A stretch of 40,922 bases of DNA from Acinetobacter towneri DSM 14962 = CIP 107472 (GCF_000368785.1 NZ_KB849691.1:326978-367899); one strand, 5' to 3'; positions 27,139 to 37,823 are shown, counted from the stretch's first letter. Made by a program: numbers and translations. The notes: generated by a model from the letters alone, not told the origin.

Positions 27139-28031
27139 GTCAAGAAGTGAAAACAGGGAAAATTCTAAGCCCATCGACGCCGTGGACTGCACGTGGTGTA
27201 CCTGGTATTGAAACACCAGATGAGCAACAAGCGTTAAAAGCGATCTTTACTGAACCAACGATTGAATGTCCAGAATGTCATGCCTTGGTGACACGTACGG
27301 CAATGTCATTCAACGCTTATGTATGCCCACAATGTGATGAACATTTACGCATGAAAGCGCGTGAGCGTTTAACTTGGTTCTTTGACCAAGTACAAAACGA
27401 ATTAGGTCAAGAATTCTCTGCCAAAGACCCACTCAAATTTGTAGACAGCAAAGCTTATCCTGAGCGTATGACTGAAGCGCAAAAGAAAACGGGTGAAACC
27501 GAAGCGTTAGTGGTTATGCAGGGCTTATTAAAAGATATGCCAGTCATTGCTTGTGCGTTTGAGTTTGACTTTATGGGCGGCTCAATGGGTACTGTCGTTG
27601 GTGACCGTTTTGTGCAAGCTGCTGAACGTGCGATTCAGCAAAAACAACCGTTAATTTGCTTTGCAGCATCGGGCGGTGCGCGTATGCAAGAAGGCATGTT
27701 GTCATTAATGCAAATGGCGCGTACTTCTGCAGCAATTCAACGCATGAAAGAAGCAGGCTTGCCGTACATCGTAGTATTAACTCATCCTGTATACGGTGGT
27801 GTAACTGCATCATTGGCAATGTTGGGTGATGTACACATTGCAGAACCTAAAGCGATGATTGGTTTTGCGGGTAAACGTGTCATTGAGCAAACTGTACGTG
27901 AAAAACTGGAAGAACCATTCCAACGTGCAGAATACTTACTTGATCATGGTGTGGTCGATCAAATTGTCCATCGTCATGCATTACGTGATACAGTTTATCG
28001 TATTCTTGCGAAACTGATGAACTTGCCTTGA
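27135..28031 (+). CDS. accD: Acetyl-CoA carboxylase carboxyltransferase subunit beta
   Basis: A 298-residue subunit of the carboxyltransferase that moves CO2 from biotin to acetyl-CoA in fatty-acid synthesis. The N-terminal zinc ribbon has C45/C48 and C64/C67. The crotonase-fold core includes [25 protein letters not shown] and [16 protein letters not shown]. It overlaps trpA by ATGA and folC by TTGA, indicating tight translational coupling. The accD-folC pairing is common in gammaproteobacteria. Confidence 0.97.
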   Translation: MSQEVKTGKILSPSTPWTARGVPGIETPDEQQALKAIFTEPTIECPECHALVTRTAMSFNAYVCPQCDEHLRMKARERLTWFFDQVQNELGQEFSAKDPLKFVDSKAYPERMTEAQKKTGETEALVVMQGLLKDMPVIACAFEFDFMGGSMGTVVGDRFVQAAERAIQQKQPLICFAASGGARMQEGMLSLMQMARTSAAIQRMKEAGLPYIVVLTHPVYGGVTASLAMLGDVHIAEPKAMIGFAGKRVIEQTVREKLEEPFQRAEYLLDHGVVDQIVHRHALRDTVYRILAKLMNLP

Positions 28032-29311
28032 ACACAGCACCTCTTGCAACCGATGATTTAAACACATGGCTCAATTATTGGAGCCATGTTCACGTTACGG
28101 GTATTGATTTAGGTTTGGAGCGGGTTATTCCCGTTGCAGAAAAACTGGGGGTGACCCATCCTAAAGCCAAAGTCATTACGGTTGCGGGAACCAATGGCAA
28201 AGGCTCAACCACAACCACTTTAGCGGCTATTTTAAATGCGCAGGGCTATCGGGTTGGGTTGTACCAATCGCCACATATTTACCGTTTTAATGAACGAGTC
28301 AAATTAGCAGGCGTCGAAATCGATGACCAAAGTTTGATTGATGCTTTTGTGCAAGTCGATCAAGCACGACGTGATTGCGATCTGAGTTTATCTTTTTTTG
28401 AGGCCACGACTTTGGCAGCCTTTGTGATTTTTAAAGCACGTGATTGCGATGTATGGGTGCTTGAAGTCGGTTTAGGTGGACGCTTAGATGTGGTCAATGT
28501 CGTCAATCCTGATGTGGCGGTTATTACCAATATCGGTTTAGATCATGTCGATTGGTTAGGCGATAGCATCGAAAAAATTGCCTATGAAAAAGCAGGCATT
28601 ATTCGTCCTAACATTCCTGTCATTTTTGCAGGTCAGCAAGATTTGCCTCAAGCTATTCAAGATAAGGCAGCAGCTTGTAATGCACCATTGTTTACCCTGA
28701 ATCGTGATTATTTTTATCGGGACATGCAAGATGGTGAGTCGTGGATGTTTGCTGCATCGGGCTGCACCTTAAAACTTCCAGCAGGCAGCTTGGCACTTGA
28801 TAATATTTCAACGGCTGTGGCAGCAGTCTTGCACAGTGGTTTAGAAATCACCCAAGACGCAATTGCACAAGGTATTCAAACGGCCAAATTGGCGGGACGT
28901 TTTGAAATTCGTCAAATTCAGGGCAAAACCGTGATTTTTGATGCAGGACATAACCCGCATGGCGTTGAATTTTTGTTAAAGCAATTGCGCAATTTCTTAA
29001 ATTACAATAAACAGTACACTGAAGTGGTCAGTGTTTTTTCAATGCTTGCAGATAAAGATATAAATTCTGTGGTTGAGTTATTGAAAGATAGTGTCGTAAT
29101 GTGGAAAATTGCCACATTAAATGTGCCTCGTGCGGCAGAGATCACGGTTTTGGATCAGGCTTTGCAAGGCGAAACAATACAACACTTCGACAGTATACAA
29201 TTGGCTTTTAAATCAGCACTGGATGAAACAAAAAATAATCAGCTGATTTTGGTATGTGGATCATTTCATACCTTAGAAGCGGTATGGGAGTATTTGGAAG
29301 AATGTCAATGA
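28028..29311 (+). CDS. folC: Bifunctional dihydrofolate synthase / folylpolyglutamate synthase
   Basis: A 427-residue Mur-ligase-like enzyme that adds glutamate to dihydropteroate and then to folates. The P-loop [18 protein letters not shown] lies near residue 55. Other signatures are [40 protein letters not shown] and [10 protein letters not shown]. It starts at a TTG that overlaps the accD stop codon (TTGA) and ends in an ATGA overlap with the SPOR gene, so three consecutive junctions overlap by 4 bases. Confidence 0.96.
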   Translation: MNTAPLATDDLNTWLNYWSHVHVTGIDLGLERVIPVAEKLGVTHPKAKVITVAGTNGKGSTTTTLAAILNAQGYRVGLYQSPHIYRFNERVKLAGVEIDDQSLIDAFVQVDQARRDCDLSLSFFEATTLAAFVIFKARDCDVWVLEVGLGGRLDVVNVVNPDVAVITNIGLDHVDWLGDSIEKIAYEKAGIIRPNIPVIFAGQQDLPQAIQDKAAACNAPLFTLNRDYFYRDMQDGESWMFAASGCTLKLPAGSLALDNISTAVAAVLHSGLEITQDAIAQGIQTAKLAGRFEIRQIQGKTVIFDAGHNPHGVEFLLKQLRNFLNYNKQYTEVVSVFSMLADKDINSVVELLKDSVVMWKIATLNVPRAAEITVLDQALQGETIQHFDSIQLAFKSALDETKNNQLILVCGSFHTLEAVWEYLEECQ

Positions 29312-30348
29312 ATAACAAACAGCGCTGGATGGGTGGCGTTGTTTTATTAGGTGGTGGTGTTTTATTGGCAGCATTGCTTTTAAAAGGGCAAGAAGAAATA
29401 CATCAAAATAATGTGAAAACCCCAAGCCAAGCCGAACAAGTTCAACATAAAAATGCCAATCAGGCAGAAATGGTGCAATTGCAACCTTTAACTGTCGATG
29501 TGCAAACCGAGCAGCGTCTGCTTGAAGAGCAGCGCCGTGCGCGTGAAAAAGCAGTGGCAGAGCAAGAAGCACGTGCAGCTGAGTTTTTAGCGATGCAACA
29601 ACAGGCAGAAGCAGAAGCAGCGCGTAAAGCTGCAGAAGAATATGCTGCCTTAAATGCATTACGTTCTGGTCAGCAGCAAAGTTCTGACAATATTCCGCCT
29701 GAATTGGTCGAAGATGAACAAGCCAAGCAAAAGCGTTTGGCTGAAGAAAAAGCCGCTCAGCAAAAGAAGTTAGAGCAGCAAAAAGCAACGGATGCCAAGA
29801 AAGCTGCTGAGTTAAAAGCTGCGCAAGAGCGTAGTGCTGCAGAGAAAAAAGCAGCAGATGAAAAGCGTTTAGCGGAAGAAAAACGCATTGCAGAAGAGAA
29901 GCGCAAAGCGGAAGAACAACGCCAAGCCGATGCAAAACGTAAAGCTGAACAAGAGCGAAAAGCAGCAGAATCGAAAAAAGAAGCAGAACGTAAGGCTGCC
30001 GAAGATAAGCGTAAAGCCGAGGAAAAACGCAAAGCTGAAGAAGCTGCCAAGAAAAAGGCTGAAGCTGAAAAAGCACGTAAGTTATTGGAAGAAGGCGATA
30101 AGCAGTGGATGGTACAAGTGGCTTTGGCAGCTAACCAAGCCAATGCCGATGCTTTGGCGGCAAAACTGAAAGCCAAAGGTTATAAAGTTACCCAAAGTCC
30201 AACGTCTAAAGGGGTTCGGATTATGGTTGGGCCATCTAAAGACCGTGATGCTGCAGATGCAACCCGCAAGAAAATTACCGCAGACCCAAGTTTGAATATG
30301 AAATCTGCATGGGTGATTGACTGGATACCGTTAGATAAACGCGACTAG
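29308..30348 (+). CDS. SPOR domain-containing cell-division-type protein (DedD-like)
   Basis: About 346 residues from ATG 29308, chosen because it overlaps the folC stop (ATGA) and has GGAAG 8 bases upstream. A single N-terminal transmembrane helix (about 8-27) is followed by a spacer. A long, highly charged Lys/Glu/Ala/Gln-rich segment (about 75-265) would form a continuous helix, with repeats such as KRKAEE and KAAEEK. A C-terminal SPOR domain follows (about 268-345; WMVQVALAANQANADALAAK, RIMVGPSKDR). SPOR domains bind denuded septal peptidoglycan, so the protein is probably a periplasmic division-site protein; folC-dedD order is also found in E. coli. The charged helix is unusually long. 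Confidence 0.9.
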   Translation: MNNKQRWMGGVVLLGGGVLLAALLLKGQEEIHQNNVKTPSQAEQVQHKNANQAEMVQLQPLTVDVQTEQRLLEEQRRAREKAVAEQEARAAEFLAMQQQAEAEAARKAAEEYAALNALRSGQQQSSDNIPPELVEDEQAKQKRLAEEKAAQQKKLEQQKATDAKKAAELKAAQERSAAEKKAADEKRLAEEKRIAEEKRKAEEQRQADAKRKAEQERKAAESKKEAERKAAEDKRKAEEKRKAEEAAKKKAEAEKARKLLEEGDKQWMVQVALAANQANADALAAKLKAKGYKVTQSPTSKGVRIMVGPSKDRDAADATRKKITADPSLNMKSAWVIDWIPLDKRD

Positions 30349-30371
30349 ATCATTCGATCAAAATGTTTATT

Positions 30372-30407
30372 AAAAAGGATTTAATCTTTTGGGTTAAATC
30401 CTTTTTT
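30372..30407 (+). terminator. Rho-independent terminator of the trpA-accD-folC-SPOR operon
   Basis: A 13-bp inverted repeat, AAAAAGGATTTAA against TTAAATCCTTTTT, with a 9-base loop and a T-run. It lies about 25 bases after the SPOR gene stop. Confidence 0.9.
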
Positions 30408-30450
30408 AATGCTGATTGAATTTAGGCGTGTTTCAAATGCTTTGATTGTA

Positions 30451-30474
30451 AAAAGCCTATCCGAAGATAGGCTT
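30451..30474 (-). terminator. Rho-independent terminator of the peroxiredoxin gene
   Basis: A 9-bp perfect stem (AAGCCTATC / GATAGGCTT) with a TTCG loop when read on the minus strand, followed by TT. It lies 18 bases beyond the peroxiredoxin stop. Confidence 0.9.
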
Positions 30475-30491
30475 GCTCATGTAACACTTAA

Positions 30492-31133
30492 TTAAGTGCG
30501 GTTCGGTTGTTTGGTCAAACGCAAATAAGGCTTGATGGCTTTATATCCACTTGGGAAGCGTTCTTTAAGTTCCGCTTCATCCTGAATGGAAGGCACGATC
30601 ACCACATCTTCACCATCTTGCCAGTTGGCAGGCGTTGCAACTTTGTAATTGTCAGTCAGTTGTAGTGAATCAATCACACGTAAAATTTCGTGGAAATTAC
30701 GTCCTGTAGAAGCAGGATAAGTAATGATCAAGCGTACTTTTTTATTTGGATCAATAATGATTAATGAGCGAACAGTCAGTGTTTCGCTGGCATTCGGGTG
30801 AATAAAATCGTACAGCGTAGATACTTTACGATCTTGGTCAGCAAGAATTGGGAAATTAACCGTCGTGTTTTGGGTTTCGTTAATATCTTGAATCCAGCCT
30901 TTGTGAGATTCAGCATCATCTACAGAAAGTGCAATCGCTTTGACATTGCGCTTGCTGAATTCATCTTTCAGTTTTGCGGTATAGCCTAGCTCGGTGGTGC
31001 AGACAGGTGTGTAGTCGGCAGGATGCGAAAATAGAATGCCCCAGCTGTCACCTAAAAATTCATAAAAATCAATTGGGCCTTCATTTGAATCTTGCGTGAA
31101 GTTGGGTGCAGTGTCACCTAAGCGAATAGTCAT
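30492..31133 (-). CDS. 1-Cys peroxiredoxin (Prx6/AhpC-TSA family)
   Basis: A 213-residue peroxidase. The peroxidatic motif is HPADYTPVCTTELG with C45. No other cysteine occurs anywhere in the protein, so it belongs to the 1-Cys (Prx6-like) class and needs an external thiol to be reduced. A C-terminal 1-CysPrx domain is present (TPANWQDGEDVVIVP). A cytoplasmic location is expected. It is monocistronic, with its own terminator, and divergent from secA. The glutathione or glutaredoxin partner is an inference; glutaredoxin and thioredoxin genes are elsewhere in the window. Confidence 0.94.
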   Translation of the reverse strand: MTIRLGDTAPNFTQDSNEGPIDFYEFLGDSWGILFSHPADYTPVCTTELGYTAKLKDEFSKRNVKAIALSVDDAESHKGWIQDINETQNTTVNFPILADQDRKVSTLYDFIHPNASETLTVRSLIIIDPNKKVRLIITYPASTGRNFHEILRVIDSLQLTDNYKVATPANWQDGEDVVIVPSIQDEAELKERFPSGYKAIKPYLRLTKQPNRT

Positions 31134-31470
31134 TGTGTACCTCTGTCTTGTTTTTTGTGTGATGTGTGCGTACTACTATGCGCCATTCCTTTTGCAGAAT
31201 TAAATAGTGTTTTTGTATGTGCTTATGAGTAAATTGAATATGCTGTGTCGTTTTTATTGCATTTTCAAAATAGATTCATGTGTGATTGCTATATATCGTC
31301 CGCTCGAAATTTGTTACATTAACTGCCACTTAGCAGCGAGAAATGGCAAGTAGAGATTGGAATTTTTAATAGGTTTTTGTGCAAAACCCTTGTACTTCAA
31401 ATTTCTAGCACCATAATAACCACTAAGAAAAACCTATTTATTTGACAAGCAAGATTTAGAGAGTTTATTC
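31134..31470. other. Divergent peroxiredoxin-secA intergenic region with secA leader hairpin
   Basis: 337 AT-rich bases. A perfect 11-bp inverted repeat lies near secA: AATAGGTTTTT at 31368-31378 and AAAAACCTATT at 31428-31438, separated by 49 bases and ending 32 bases before the secA start. A possible 8-codon leader reading frame (ATG 31343 to TAA 31369) ends where the first arm begins, but it has no clear ribosome-binding site. No consensus promoter stands out. There is no SecM-like gene. Confidence 0.5.
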
Positions 31471-34185
31471 ATGTTGGCAAGTCTGATCGGAGGAATCTTC
31501 GGTACTAAAAATGAGCGCGAACTCAAACGCATGCGTAAAATCGTAGACAAGATTAATGCGCTCGAGCCGACGATATCTGCCTTAAGCGATGCAGACTTAT
31601 CTGCAAAAACCGAAGAATTCAAACAACGTTATAACAAAGGCGAAAGTTTAGATAAATTATTACCAGAAGCATTTGCAGTATGTCGTGAAGCGGCTAAACG
31701 TGTCATGAGCATGCGTCACTATGACGTGCAGTTGATTGGTGGTATTACCTTGCACGAAGGTAAAATTGCAGAAATGCGTACAGGTGAAGGTAAAACCCTA
31801 ATGGGAACTTTGGCCTGCTATTTAAATGCTTTAAGCGGTCAGGGCGTGCACGTCATTACTGTGAACGACTACTTGGCGCAGCGTGATGCTGAACTCAACC
31901 GTCCTTTATTTGAGTTTTTAGGTTTAAGCATTGGCATTATCTACTCCATGCAAGACCCGACTGAAAAAGCACAGGCTTATCGTGCAGACATTACTTACGG
32001 TACCAATAACGAATTTGGTTTCGACTACTTGCGTGACAACATGGTGTTCTCACTGAGTGAGAAAAAACAGCGTGGCCTGACGTATGCCATTATTGACGAA
32101 GTCGATTCGATCTTAATTGATGAAGCACGTACCCCATTAATCATTTCTGGTCAAAGTGATGACTCATCGCAGTTATATGCAGCAATCAACACCATTCCGC
32201 CAAAATTGCATGCACAAAAAGAAGAAAAAGTAGCCGATGGTGGACATTTCTGGATTGATGAAAAACAACGTACTGTAGAAATGACCGAAATTGGTTATGA
32301 AACGGTAGAAAATGAATTAATTCAAATGGGTTTATTGGCAGAAGGCGAAAGTCTGTATTCTGCATCTAACCTGAATTTGGTGCATCACGTATCTGCAGCT
32401 ATTCGTGCGCACTTCTTGTATCAACGCAACGTGCATTACATCATCCATGATGGTGAAGTGATTATTGTCGATGAAAACACAGGTCGTACCATGCCTGGCC
32501 GTCGCTGGTCAGAAGGTTTGCACCAAGCGGTAGAAGCGAAAGAAGGTCTAGAAATTCAGCCTGAAAACCAGACTTTAGCGACCACAACCTTCCAGAACTA
32601 TTTCCGTTTATACAAAAAGCTTTCGGGAATGACGGGTACTGCAGACACTGAAGCTGCAGAAATGAAAGAAATTTATGGTCTAGATGTCGTCATCATTCCA
32701 ACGCACCGACCAATGATTCGTAATGACCAAAACGATTTAATTTATTTAAACCGTACTGGTAAATACAACGCGATTATTCAAGAAATTCAACGCGTGCATG
32801 AAGCGGGTGTCGCACCAATTCTGATTGGTACAGCGACCATTGAAGCTTCAGAAATTTTATCGGATAAACTGCGTGAAGCAGGTATTCAGCACGAAGTATT
32901 GAATGCGAAGCAACACGAACGCGAAGCTGACATCATTGCGCAAGCAGGCTCACCACGTGCGGTGACTATTGCCACGAACATGGCGGGTCGTGGTACAGAT
33001 ATTTTGCTAGGTGGTAACTGGAAAGCTTTGCTAGCCAAAATTGAAAACCCAACTCCTGAAGATGAAGCGCGTTTAAAGGCAGAGTGGGAACAAAACCATG
33101 ACATGGTGTTAAGTTCAGGTGGCTTACACATTATTGGTTCAGAACGTCACGAATCGCGTCGTATTGACAACCAGTTGCGTGGTCGTGCAGGTCGTCAGGG
33201 TGACCCAGGCGTGTCACGTTTCTATCTGTCACTCGAAGATGACTTAATGCGTATTTTCGCAGGTGATCGTGTTGTAGCAATGATGCGTGCTATGGGCTTG
33301 CAGGAAGATGAAGCGATTGAACACAAAATGGTGTCACGCTCTATCGAAAATGCACAGCGTAAAGTTGAGGCACGTAACTTCGACATCCGTAAAAACTTGT
33401 TGAAATACGATGACGTAAACAACGAACAACGTAAGATCATTTATTCACAGCGTGATGATATTCTGGCAGAAAGCACGCTGCAAGACTATATTGAAGAAAT
33501 GCACCGTGAGGTGGTCACAGGTATGATCGCCAATTATATTCCACCAGAATCAATTCATGACCAATGGGATATTGATGGTTTAGAGCGTGCCTTGCGTGAT
33601 GATTTAGGTATCGAATTACCAATTAACCAATGGCTTGAAGATGATCGTCGCCTAGATGAAGAAGCTTTAGTAGAACGTATTGCCGATGAAATTGTCACAC
33701 GTTATCGTGCACGTCGTGAGCAAATGGGTGATGAATCTGCAGCGATGTTAGAACGCCACTTTATGCTCAGTTCACTTGATCGTCATTGGAAAGATCATTT
33801 GGCGGCGATGGACTATTTGCGTCAAGGTATTCATTTACGTGGTTATGCACAAAAGAATCCTGAGCAAGAGTACAAAAAAGAAGCCTTTAACTTGTTTGTG
33901 AATATGTTGGGCGTGATTAAAGCCGATGTCGTGACCGATCTTTCGCGTGTGCATGTCCCAACACCTGAAGAATTGGCAGCGATGGAAGCTCAACAGCAAG
34001 CGCAAGCAGAAGCGATGCAGCTTAATCTTTCACATGCTGATGTAGACGGTTTAACGGGCGAAACCTTTGAATCAGAACCACAGTATAGTGCTGCTGAGCA
34101 AACTGTTGTTGCGCCTGCGAGCCGTAACTCGCCATGCCCATGTGGTTCAGGACTGAAATATAAACAGTGTCACGGTAAAATCTAA
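31471..34185 (+). CDS. secA: Preprotein translocase ATPase subunit SecA
   Basis: A 904-residue motor protein that pushes precursors through SecYEG. Walker A MRTGEGKT lies at residues 102-109. The DEAD-type [21 protein letters not shown] follows, then the second motor domain with [15 protein letters not shown] and [13 protein letters not shown]. The extreme C-terminus carries the zinc-binding SecB-interaction site [13 protein letters not shown] (C889, C891, C900, H901). Full length, so it should work with the SecB encoded at 20.6 kb. It is transcribed alone; upstream lies a leader with an inverted repeat and no secM. The start gives [20 protein letters not shown], as expected for the family. 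Confidence 0.98.
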   Translation: MLASLIGGIFGTKNERELKRMRKIVDKINALEPTISALSDADLSAKTEEFKQRYNKGESLDKLLPEAFAVCREAAKRVMSMRHYDVQLIGGITLHEGKIAEMRTGEGKTLMGTLACYLNALSGQGVHVITVNDYLAQRDAELNRPLFEFLGLSIGIIYSMQDPTEKAQAYRADITYGTNNEFGFDYLRDNMVFSLSEKKQRGLTYAIIDEVDSILIDEARTPLIISGQSDDSSQLYAAINTIPPKLHAQKEEKVADGGHFWIDEKQRTVEMTEIGYETVENELIQMGLLAEGESLYSASNLNLVHHVSAAIRAHFLYQRNVHYIIHDGEVIIVDENTGRTMPGRRWSEGLHQAVEAKEGLEIQPENQTLATTTFQNYFRLYKKLSGMTGTADTEAAEMKEIYGLDVVIIPTHRPMIRNDQNDLIYLNRTGKYNAIIQEIQRVHEAGVAPILIGTATIEASEILSDKLREAGIQHEVLNAKQHEREADIIAQAGSPRAVTIATNMAGRGTDILLGGNWKALLAKIENPTPEDEARLKAEWEQNHDMVLSSGGLHIIGSERHESRRIDNQLRGRAGRQGDPGVSRFYLSLEDDLMRIFAGDRVVAMMRAMGLQEDEAIEHKMVSRSIENAQRKVEARNFDIRKNLLKYDDVNNEQRKIIYSQRDDILAESTLQDYIEEMHREVVTGMIANYIPPESIHDQWDIDGLERALRDDLGIELPINQWLEDDRRLDEEALVERIADEIVTRYRARREQMGDESAAMLERHFMLSSLDRHWKDHLAAMDYLRQGIHLRGYAQKNPEQEYKKEAFNLFVNMLGVIKADVVTDLSRVHVPTPEELAAMEAQQQAQAEAMQLNLSHADVDGLTGETFESEPQYSAAEQTVVAPASRNSPCPCGSGLKYKQCHGKI

Positions 34186-34205
34186 ACCTGACTTGTTACA
34201 ACTTA

Positions 34206-34229
34206 AGCAGAACTTTGGTTCTGCTTTTT
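34206..34229 (+). terminator. Rho-independent terminator of secA
   Basis: An 8-bp stem AGCAGAAC / GTTCTGCT with a TTTG loop and T5, 20 bases after the secA stop. Confidence 0.92.
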
Positions 34230-34347
34230 GTATTTTGGGGCGCAAAATCTTTGTGGTAATAGTTTTGCAAGATGTGTATAGCATTTGCAGATTTTGGAAT
34301 TAAATGCTATTTAGTTGCACATGCAATATCCACGTGTGGAACAAAAA

Positions 34348-34704
34348 ATGAAAAAAGTATTACAACCTTTAATGATTGTTGCCTTGAGCTTGCCTACTTT
34401 CGCATTTGCAAATGCGGCAACAACGACAACTCCTGCAAAAGTTCAAGCTGCTGTGGGTGCGACCACTGCACAGGTACAAGTGGATAATGGTCACGTGACT
34501 GTGGCAAGCCCACGCACAGGTATTCGTTATACCTTTGCCAATCCAGATCAGCGTCCAATCGTGTTGCATACTGCAGCGATTGCACCTGCGAATGCTGCCA
34601 ATGTAAATCGTATTGTGGCTGCAAATCCTGCTTTATCTGCAGCAAGTCAAGAACGTGCAAAACAGGCTTTATTGGGTGAAACCGTGGTTGCGACTACGCC
34701 ATAA
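34348..34704 (+). CDS. Small exported Ala-rich protein, function unknown
   Basis: 118 residues from ATG 34348, chosen because TGGAAC lies just upstream and it gives a normal signal peptide (MKKVLQPLMIVALSLPTFAFA, cleavage after AFA or ANA at about residues 22-24). The mature part of about 95 residues is rich in Ala, Thr and Val and has no cysteine. The first half (about 40-72) has alternating hydrophobic/polar residues suggestive of beta strands; the second half (about 75-112) looks helical. No family is recognised. It is flanked by terminators on both sides, so it is an independent transcription unit between secA and argJ. It probably is a periplasmic or secreted protein. Confidence 0.75.
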   Translation: MKKVLQPLMIVALSLPTFAFANAATTTTPAKVQAAVGATTAQVQVDNGHVTVASPRTGIRYTFANPDQRPIVLHTAAIAPANAANVNRIVAANPALSAASQERAKQALLGETVVATTP

Positions 34705-34760
34705 TCCCAATAGGCTCAATCAGTATAATTTTAGTTGCTGATGCATTACATTGAAGATTA

Positions 34761-34790
34761 AAACCAGTCCATACGGGCTGGTTTTTTATA
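34761..34790 (+). terminator. Rho-independent terminator of the small exported protein gene
   Basis: A 10-bp stem AAACCAGTCC / GGGCTGGTTT (one G-U pair) with an ATAC loop and T6. Confidence 0.92.
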
Positions 34791-34899
34791 TATGACCTTG
34801 TGTATTAACAAAAGTTGAATCAAGCAGGGTGGATGCTCGATTTTTTCTTCAATTTCCACTAAGCTGTGACATTCTCAAATTTGTACTGGAAATTTCAAA

Positions 34900-36120
34900 A
34901 TGGCAGTTGGTGACGTCTCTATGCCACACATGCATGTGGTCAAAGGTGTAAAAATTGGTTCAGCAGAGGCTTATGTGCGTTATCAGAACCGACGTGACCT
35001 GGTTATTTTTGAATTTGCAGCAGGCTCAAATGTGGCGGGTGTCTTTACTCAAAACGCATTTTGCGCTGCACCTGTGTATGTGTCCAAAGCACATTTAGCT
35101 CAGGGCAATCCGCGTTACTTGGTCATTAATACAGGCAATGCCAATGCGGGTACAGGCAAATTGGGTATGCAAAATGCAGAAATTACCTGTGCCAAATTGG
35201 CTGAATTGGCAGGTGTATCTACCCAAGAAGTTTTGCCATTTTCTACAGGTGTGATTGGCGAGCAATTGCCGATTGAACGCTTGGTTGCTGGTTTAGCACC
35301 TGCGCTGGCATCGTTACGTGAGGATGCTTGGCATGATGCTGCGACAGGTATTATGACCACAGATACCACACCCAAAGGTGCATCTGAGCAGTTTGAGTTA
35401 GATGGCATTACTTATAGTATGACAGGCATTTCTAAAGGCGCAGGTATGATTCGCCCAAATATGGCGACCATGCTTAGCTATGTTGCAACCGATGCACCAA
35501 TTCAACGTGACATCTTGCAGCAATTGCTCAAACGCAGCGTAGAACAATCATTTAACCGTATTACTGTAGATGGCGATACCTCGACCAATGATTCATGTAT
35601 CTTGGTGGCGACAGGTCAGGCGGGTGGCACTGAAATTTGCAGTGAAAATGACCCGCGTTATGCTGTGGTATTAGATGTTTTGAATCGTGTGATGTTGCGT
35701 TTGGCACAACTGATTATCCGTGATGGTGAAGGTGCAACAAAATTCATCACGGTACGTGTTGAAGATGGTGACAATACCCAAGAATGTTGTGATATTGCGT
35801 ACAGCATTGCACATTCACCATTGGTAAAAACGGCCATTTTTGCCTCAGATCCAAACTGGGGGCGTATTCTTGCTGCAATTGGTTATGCAGGCGTGCCAAA
35901 TTTAGACGTTGAAAAAATTCAGGTTTGGTTGGATGATGTGCAAATTTGCAAAGATGGCGGTGCTGCTGCCGACTATACCGAAGCAGCGGGGGCGCGAGTC
36001 ATGGCACAAACCGAAATGACCATTCGTGTAAATTTAGGACGTGGTCAAGCGACAGATACAGTCTATACTTGTGACTTGTCTTACGATTATGTCAAGATCA
36101 ACGCGGATTACCGTTCGTAA
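34900..36120 (+). CDS. argJ: Bifunctional glutamate N-acetyltransferase / amino-acid acetyltransferase ArgJ
   Basis: A 406-residue arginine-biosynthesis enzyme that transfers acetyl groups from N-acetylornithine to glutamate. It is made as a precursor that cleaves itself before the threonine in [14 protein letters not shown] (A189/T190), giving alpha and beta chains; that threonine is the nucleophile. Other signatures are [32 protein letters not shown] and [15 protein letters not shown]. Length and motifs are complete. It is transcribed alone with terminators on both sides. The ATG at 34900 has GGA about 9 bases upstream. Confidence 0.97.
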   Translation: MAVGDVSMPHMHVVKGVKIGSAEAYVRYQNRRDLVIFEFAAGSNVAGVFTQNAFCAAPVYVSKAHLAQGNPRYLVINTGNANAGTGKLGMQNAEITCAKLAELAGVSTQEVLPFSTGVIGEQLPIERLVAGLAPALASLREDAWHDAATGIMTTDTTPKGASEQFELDGITYSMTGISKGAGMIRPNMATMLSYVATDAPIQRDILQQLLKRSVEQSFNRITVDGDTSTNDSCILVATGQAGGTEICSENDPRYAVVLDVLNRVMLRLAQLIIRDGEGATKFITVRVEDGDNTQECCDIAYSIAHSPLVKTAIFASDPNWGRILAAIGYAGVPNLDVEKIQVWLDDVQICKDGGAAADYTEAAGARVMAQTEMTIRVNLGRGQATDTVYTCDLSYDYVKINADYRS

Positions 36121-36138
36121 AAATTCAAATTGAGTGAT

Positions 36139-36163
36139 AAAGCCTCCGTTGTGAGGCTTTTTT
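36139..36163 (+). terminator. Rho-independent terminator of argJ
   Basis: An 8-bp stem AAAGCCTC / GAGGCTTT with a 6-base loop and T-run, 18 bases after the argJ stop. Confidence 0.92.
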
Positions 36164-36270
36164 AGCATTCAATCGGCAAAGGGCTGGTGAATGAGCAAAT
36201 TGCCCCCATATCATCAGTGACTTGAGTAAGCTTGTGTTCGGGCAAGCATGAAGATAGAGAAGACGTTGTT

Positions 36271-37338
36271 ATGAATGATGCGACCAATTTAATTGCCAAT
36301 GAAGCCAAATCAATTGTGCAGGCGCATTTAGATCGCTTGGGTGAAACCAAAGAACATCATTTGAGTGAGCAAGCCAAGCAGGAAAAATTTGCGCAAATTA
36401 AAGCAGAACTCGAAAAGCACAATGCTGTCTTGGTTGCCCATTATTACTGCGATCCTGAAGTACAGGAACTGGCTGAATTAACAGGTGGCTGTGTTTCGGA
36501 TTCACTGGAAATGGCACGTTTTGGTCGTGATCATGCGGCAACCACGTTGGTCGTAGCTGGTGTAAAATTTATGGGCGAAACTGCCAAAATTTTATCGCCA
36601 GAAAAAACCATTCTTATGCCAACTTTAGAAGCGACTTGTTCGCTAGACTTAGGTTGTCCTGTCGATGAGTTTAGCCGCTTCTGTGATGCGCATCCTGATC
36701 ATACAGTTGTGGTTTATGCCAACACGTCCGCTGCGGTAAAAGCGCGTGCAGATTGGGTCGTTACCTCAAGCTGTGCGGTTGAAATTATTGAACATCTCGA
36801 TAGCTTAGGTGAAAAAATCATTTGGGCGCCAGATCAGCACTTAGGACGCTATATTCAAAAGAAAACTGGCGCAGATATGCTGCTTTGGGATGGTTCGTGT
36901 ATTGTGCATGAAGAATTCCGTTCACGCGGTATAGCCAATATGAAAGCCATGTATCCGGATGCAGCAGTTTTGGTGCATCCAGAATCACCAGAATCAGTTG
37001 TTGATGTAGCTGATGCGGTGGGCAGTACCTCGCAACTTATTCAAGCGGCAAAAACTTTGCCACACGAGCGTTTAATTGTGGCAACAGACCGCGGTATTTT
37101 CTACAAGATGCAGCAAGCTGTACCAAATAAAATTCTAATTGAAGCACCAACTGCAGGTGAGGGTGCAACCTGTCGTTCATGCGCACACTGCCCGTGGATG
37201 GCGATGAATGAATTGGATGGAATTTTGCATGTATTGCAAACAGGTGATCAAGAAGTATTCGTTGAACCTGCCATGGCAGAACGTGCTAAATTACCACTAG
37301 ATCGTATGTTGAATTTCAGTGCGAGCTTAAAACGCTAA
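36271..37338 (+). CDS. nadA: Quinolinate synthase NadA
   Basis: 355 residues from ATG 36271; a TTG at 36232 would add 13 codons without family support. It condenses iminoaspartate with dihydroxyacetone phosphate to quinolinate, the de novo NAD precursor, using a [4Fe-4S] cluster. By comparison with E. coli NadA the cluster ligands are C123 ([10 protein letters not shown]), C210 ([11 protein letters not shown]) and C307, the last cysteine of CRSCAHC. Substrate-binding motifs [13 protein letters not shown] and HPESPESV are present. It is a single-gene unit; nadB is not in the window. Confidence 0.96.
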   Translation: MNDATNLIANEAKSIVQAHLDRLGETKEHHLSEQAKQEKFAQIKAELEKHNAVLVAHYYCDPEVQELAELTGGCVSDSLEMARFGRDHAATTLVVAGVKFMGETAKILSPEKTILMPTLEATCSLDLGCPVDEFSRFCDAHPDHTVVVYANTSAAVKARADWVVTSSCAVEIIEHLDSLGEKIIWAPDQHLGRYIQKKTGADMLLWDGSCIVHEEFRSRGIANMKAMYPDAAVLVHPESPESVVDVADAVGSTSQLIQAAKTLPHERLIVATDRGIFYKMQQAVPNKILIEAPTAGEGATCRSCAHCPWMAMNELDGILHVLQTGDQEVFVEPAMAERAKLPLDRMLNFSASLKR

Positions 37339-37415
37339 AATTGATTGAAAAATATCAAAAATGCTTGATAAATATACGGTTGAAGCTTTTTTTTAATTTT
37401 TTTTAAATATAGGTG

Positions 37416-37444
37416 TTGACGTCTTCGGGCGTCGCGCCTAGAAT
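37416..37444 (+). promoter_or_regulatory. Strong promoter of the tRNA operon
   Basis: TTGACG at 37416-37421, a 17-base GC-rich spacer and TAGAAT at 37439-37444. Two T-rich tracts lie upstream at 37387-37405 (UP-element-like). Rich GC content just after the -10 (GCACACCG) is typical of stringently controlled stable-RNA promoters. The first tRNA starts 48 bases downstream. Confidence 0.8.
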
Positions 37445-37491
37445 GCACACCGTACCGCACGATGTGCGATACACAAAAAGCTGAGATGAAT

Positions 37492-37568
37492 CGGAGCATA
37501 GCACAGCCTGGTAGTGCACCTGGTTTGGGACCAGGGGGTCGTAGGTTCGAATCCTACTGCTCCGACCA
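37492..37568 (+). tRNA. tRNA-Pro (anticodon TGG)
   Basis: A 77-base cloverleaf with acceptor stem CGGAGCA / TGCTCCG, anticodon stem CCTGG/CCAGG and loop TTTGGGA with the anticodon at 37526-37528. It has a T-loop GTTCGAATC and an encoded 3' ACCA. Its sequence is identical to the last tRNA of the cluster. Confidence 0.97.
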
Positions 37569-37614
37569 ATTCTTCAAGGCAACGTATCGCATGATATTAT
37601 GTATCATCGGTCAT

Positions 37615-37691
37615 GCGCCTGTAGCTCAGTTGGATAGAGCATCCGCCTTCTAAGCGGATGGTCACAGGTTCGAATCCTGTCAGGCGCGCCA
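37615..37691 (+). tRNA. tRNA-Arg (anticodon TCT)
   Basis: A 77-base cloverleaf with acceptor stem GCGCCTG / CAGGCGC. Anticodon stem TCCGC/GCGGA encloses CTTCTAA with TCT at 37649-37651. It has a T-loop GTTCGAATC and an encoded GCCA end. Confidence 0.97.
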
Positions 37692-37728
37692 TTTTTTGGT
37701 AGCTTGGTATAAAAGAACCAAACATAAT

Positions 37729-37805
37729 GGTGGATGTAGCTCAGTTGGTAGAGCCCTGGATTGTGATTCCAGTTGTCGCGGGTTCGAATCCCGTCATTCA
37801 CCCCA
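37729..37805 (+). tRNA. tRNA-His (anticodon GTG)
   Basis: Acceptor stem GTGGATG / CATTCAC (one G-U pair). The extra G at position -1 faces discriminator C, as required for histidyl-tRNA synthetase. Anticodon loop TTGTGAT has GTG at 37763-37765, and the 3' CCA is encoded. Without the -1 base it begins at 37730. Confidence 0.97.
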
Positions 37806-37823
37806 ATCTCTTTGAGAGATAAA

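Noticed and set aside
29273..30176. Long antisense and alternate-frame open frames (up to 267 codons) over the SPOR gene
   Set aside because: They mirror the repetitive Lys/Glu/Ala codons of the charged helix (runs of Leu/Ser/Ala/Phe in antisense), have no ribosome-binding site and no plausible protein features.
37422..37438. GACG/CGTC inverted repeat in the tRNA promoter spacer as an operator
   Set aside because: Only four paired bases; GC-rich spacers in stable-RNA promoters often produce this by chance.
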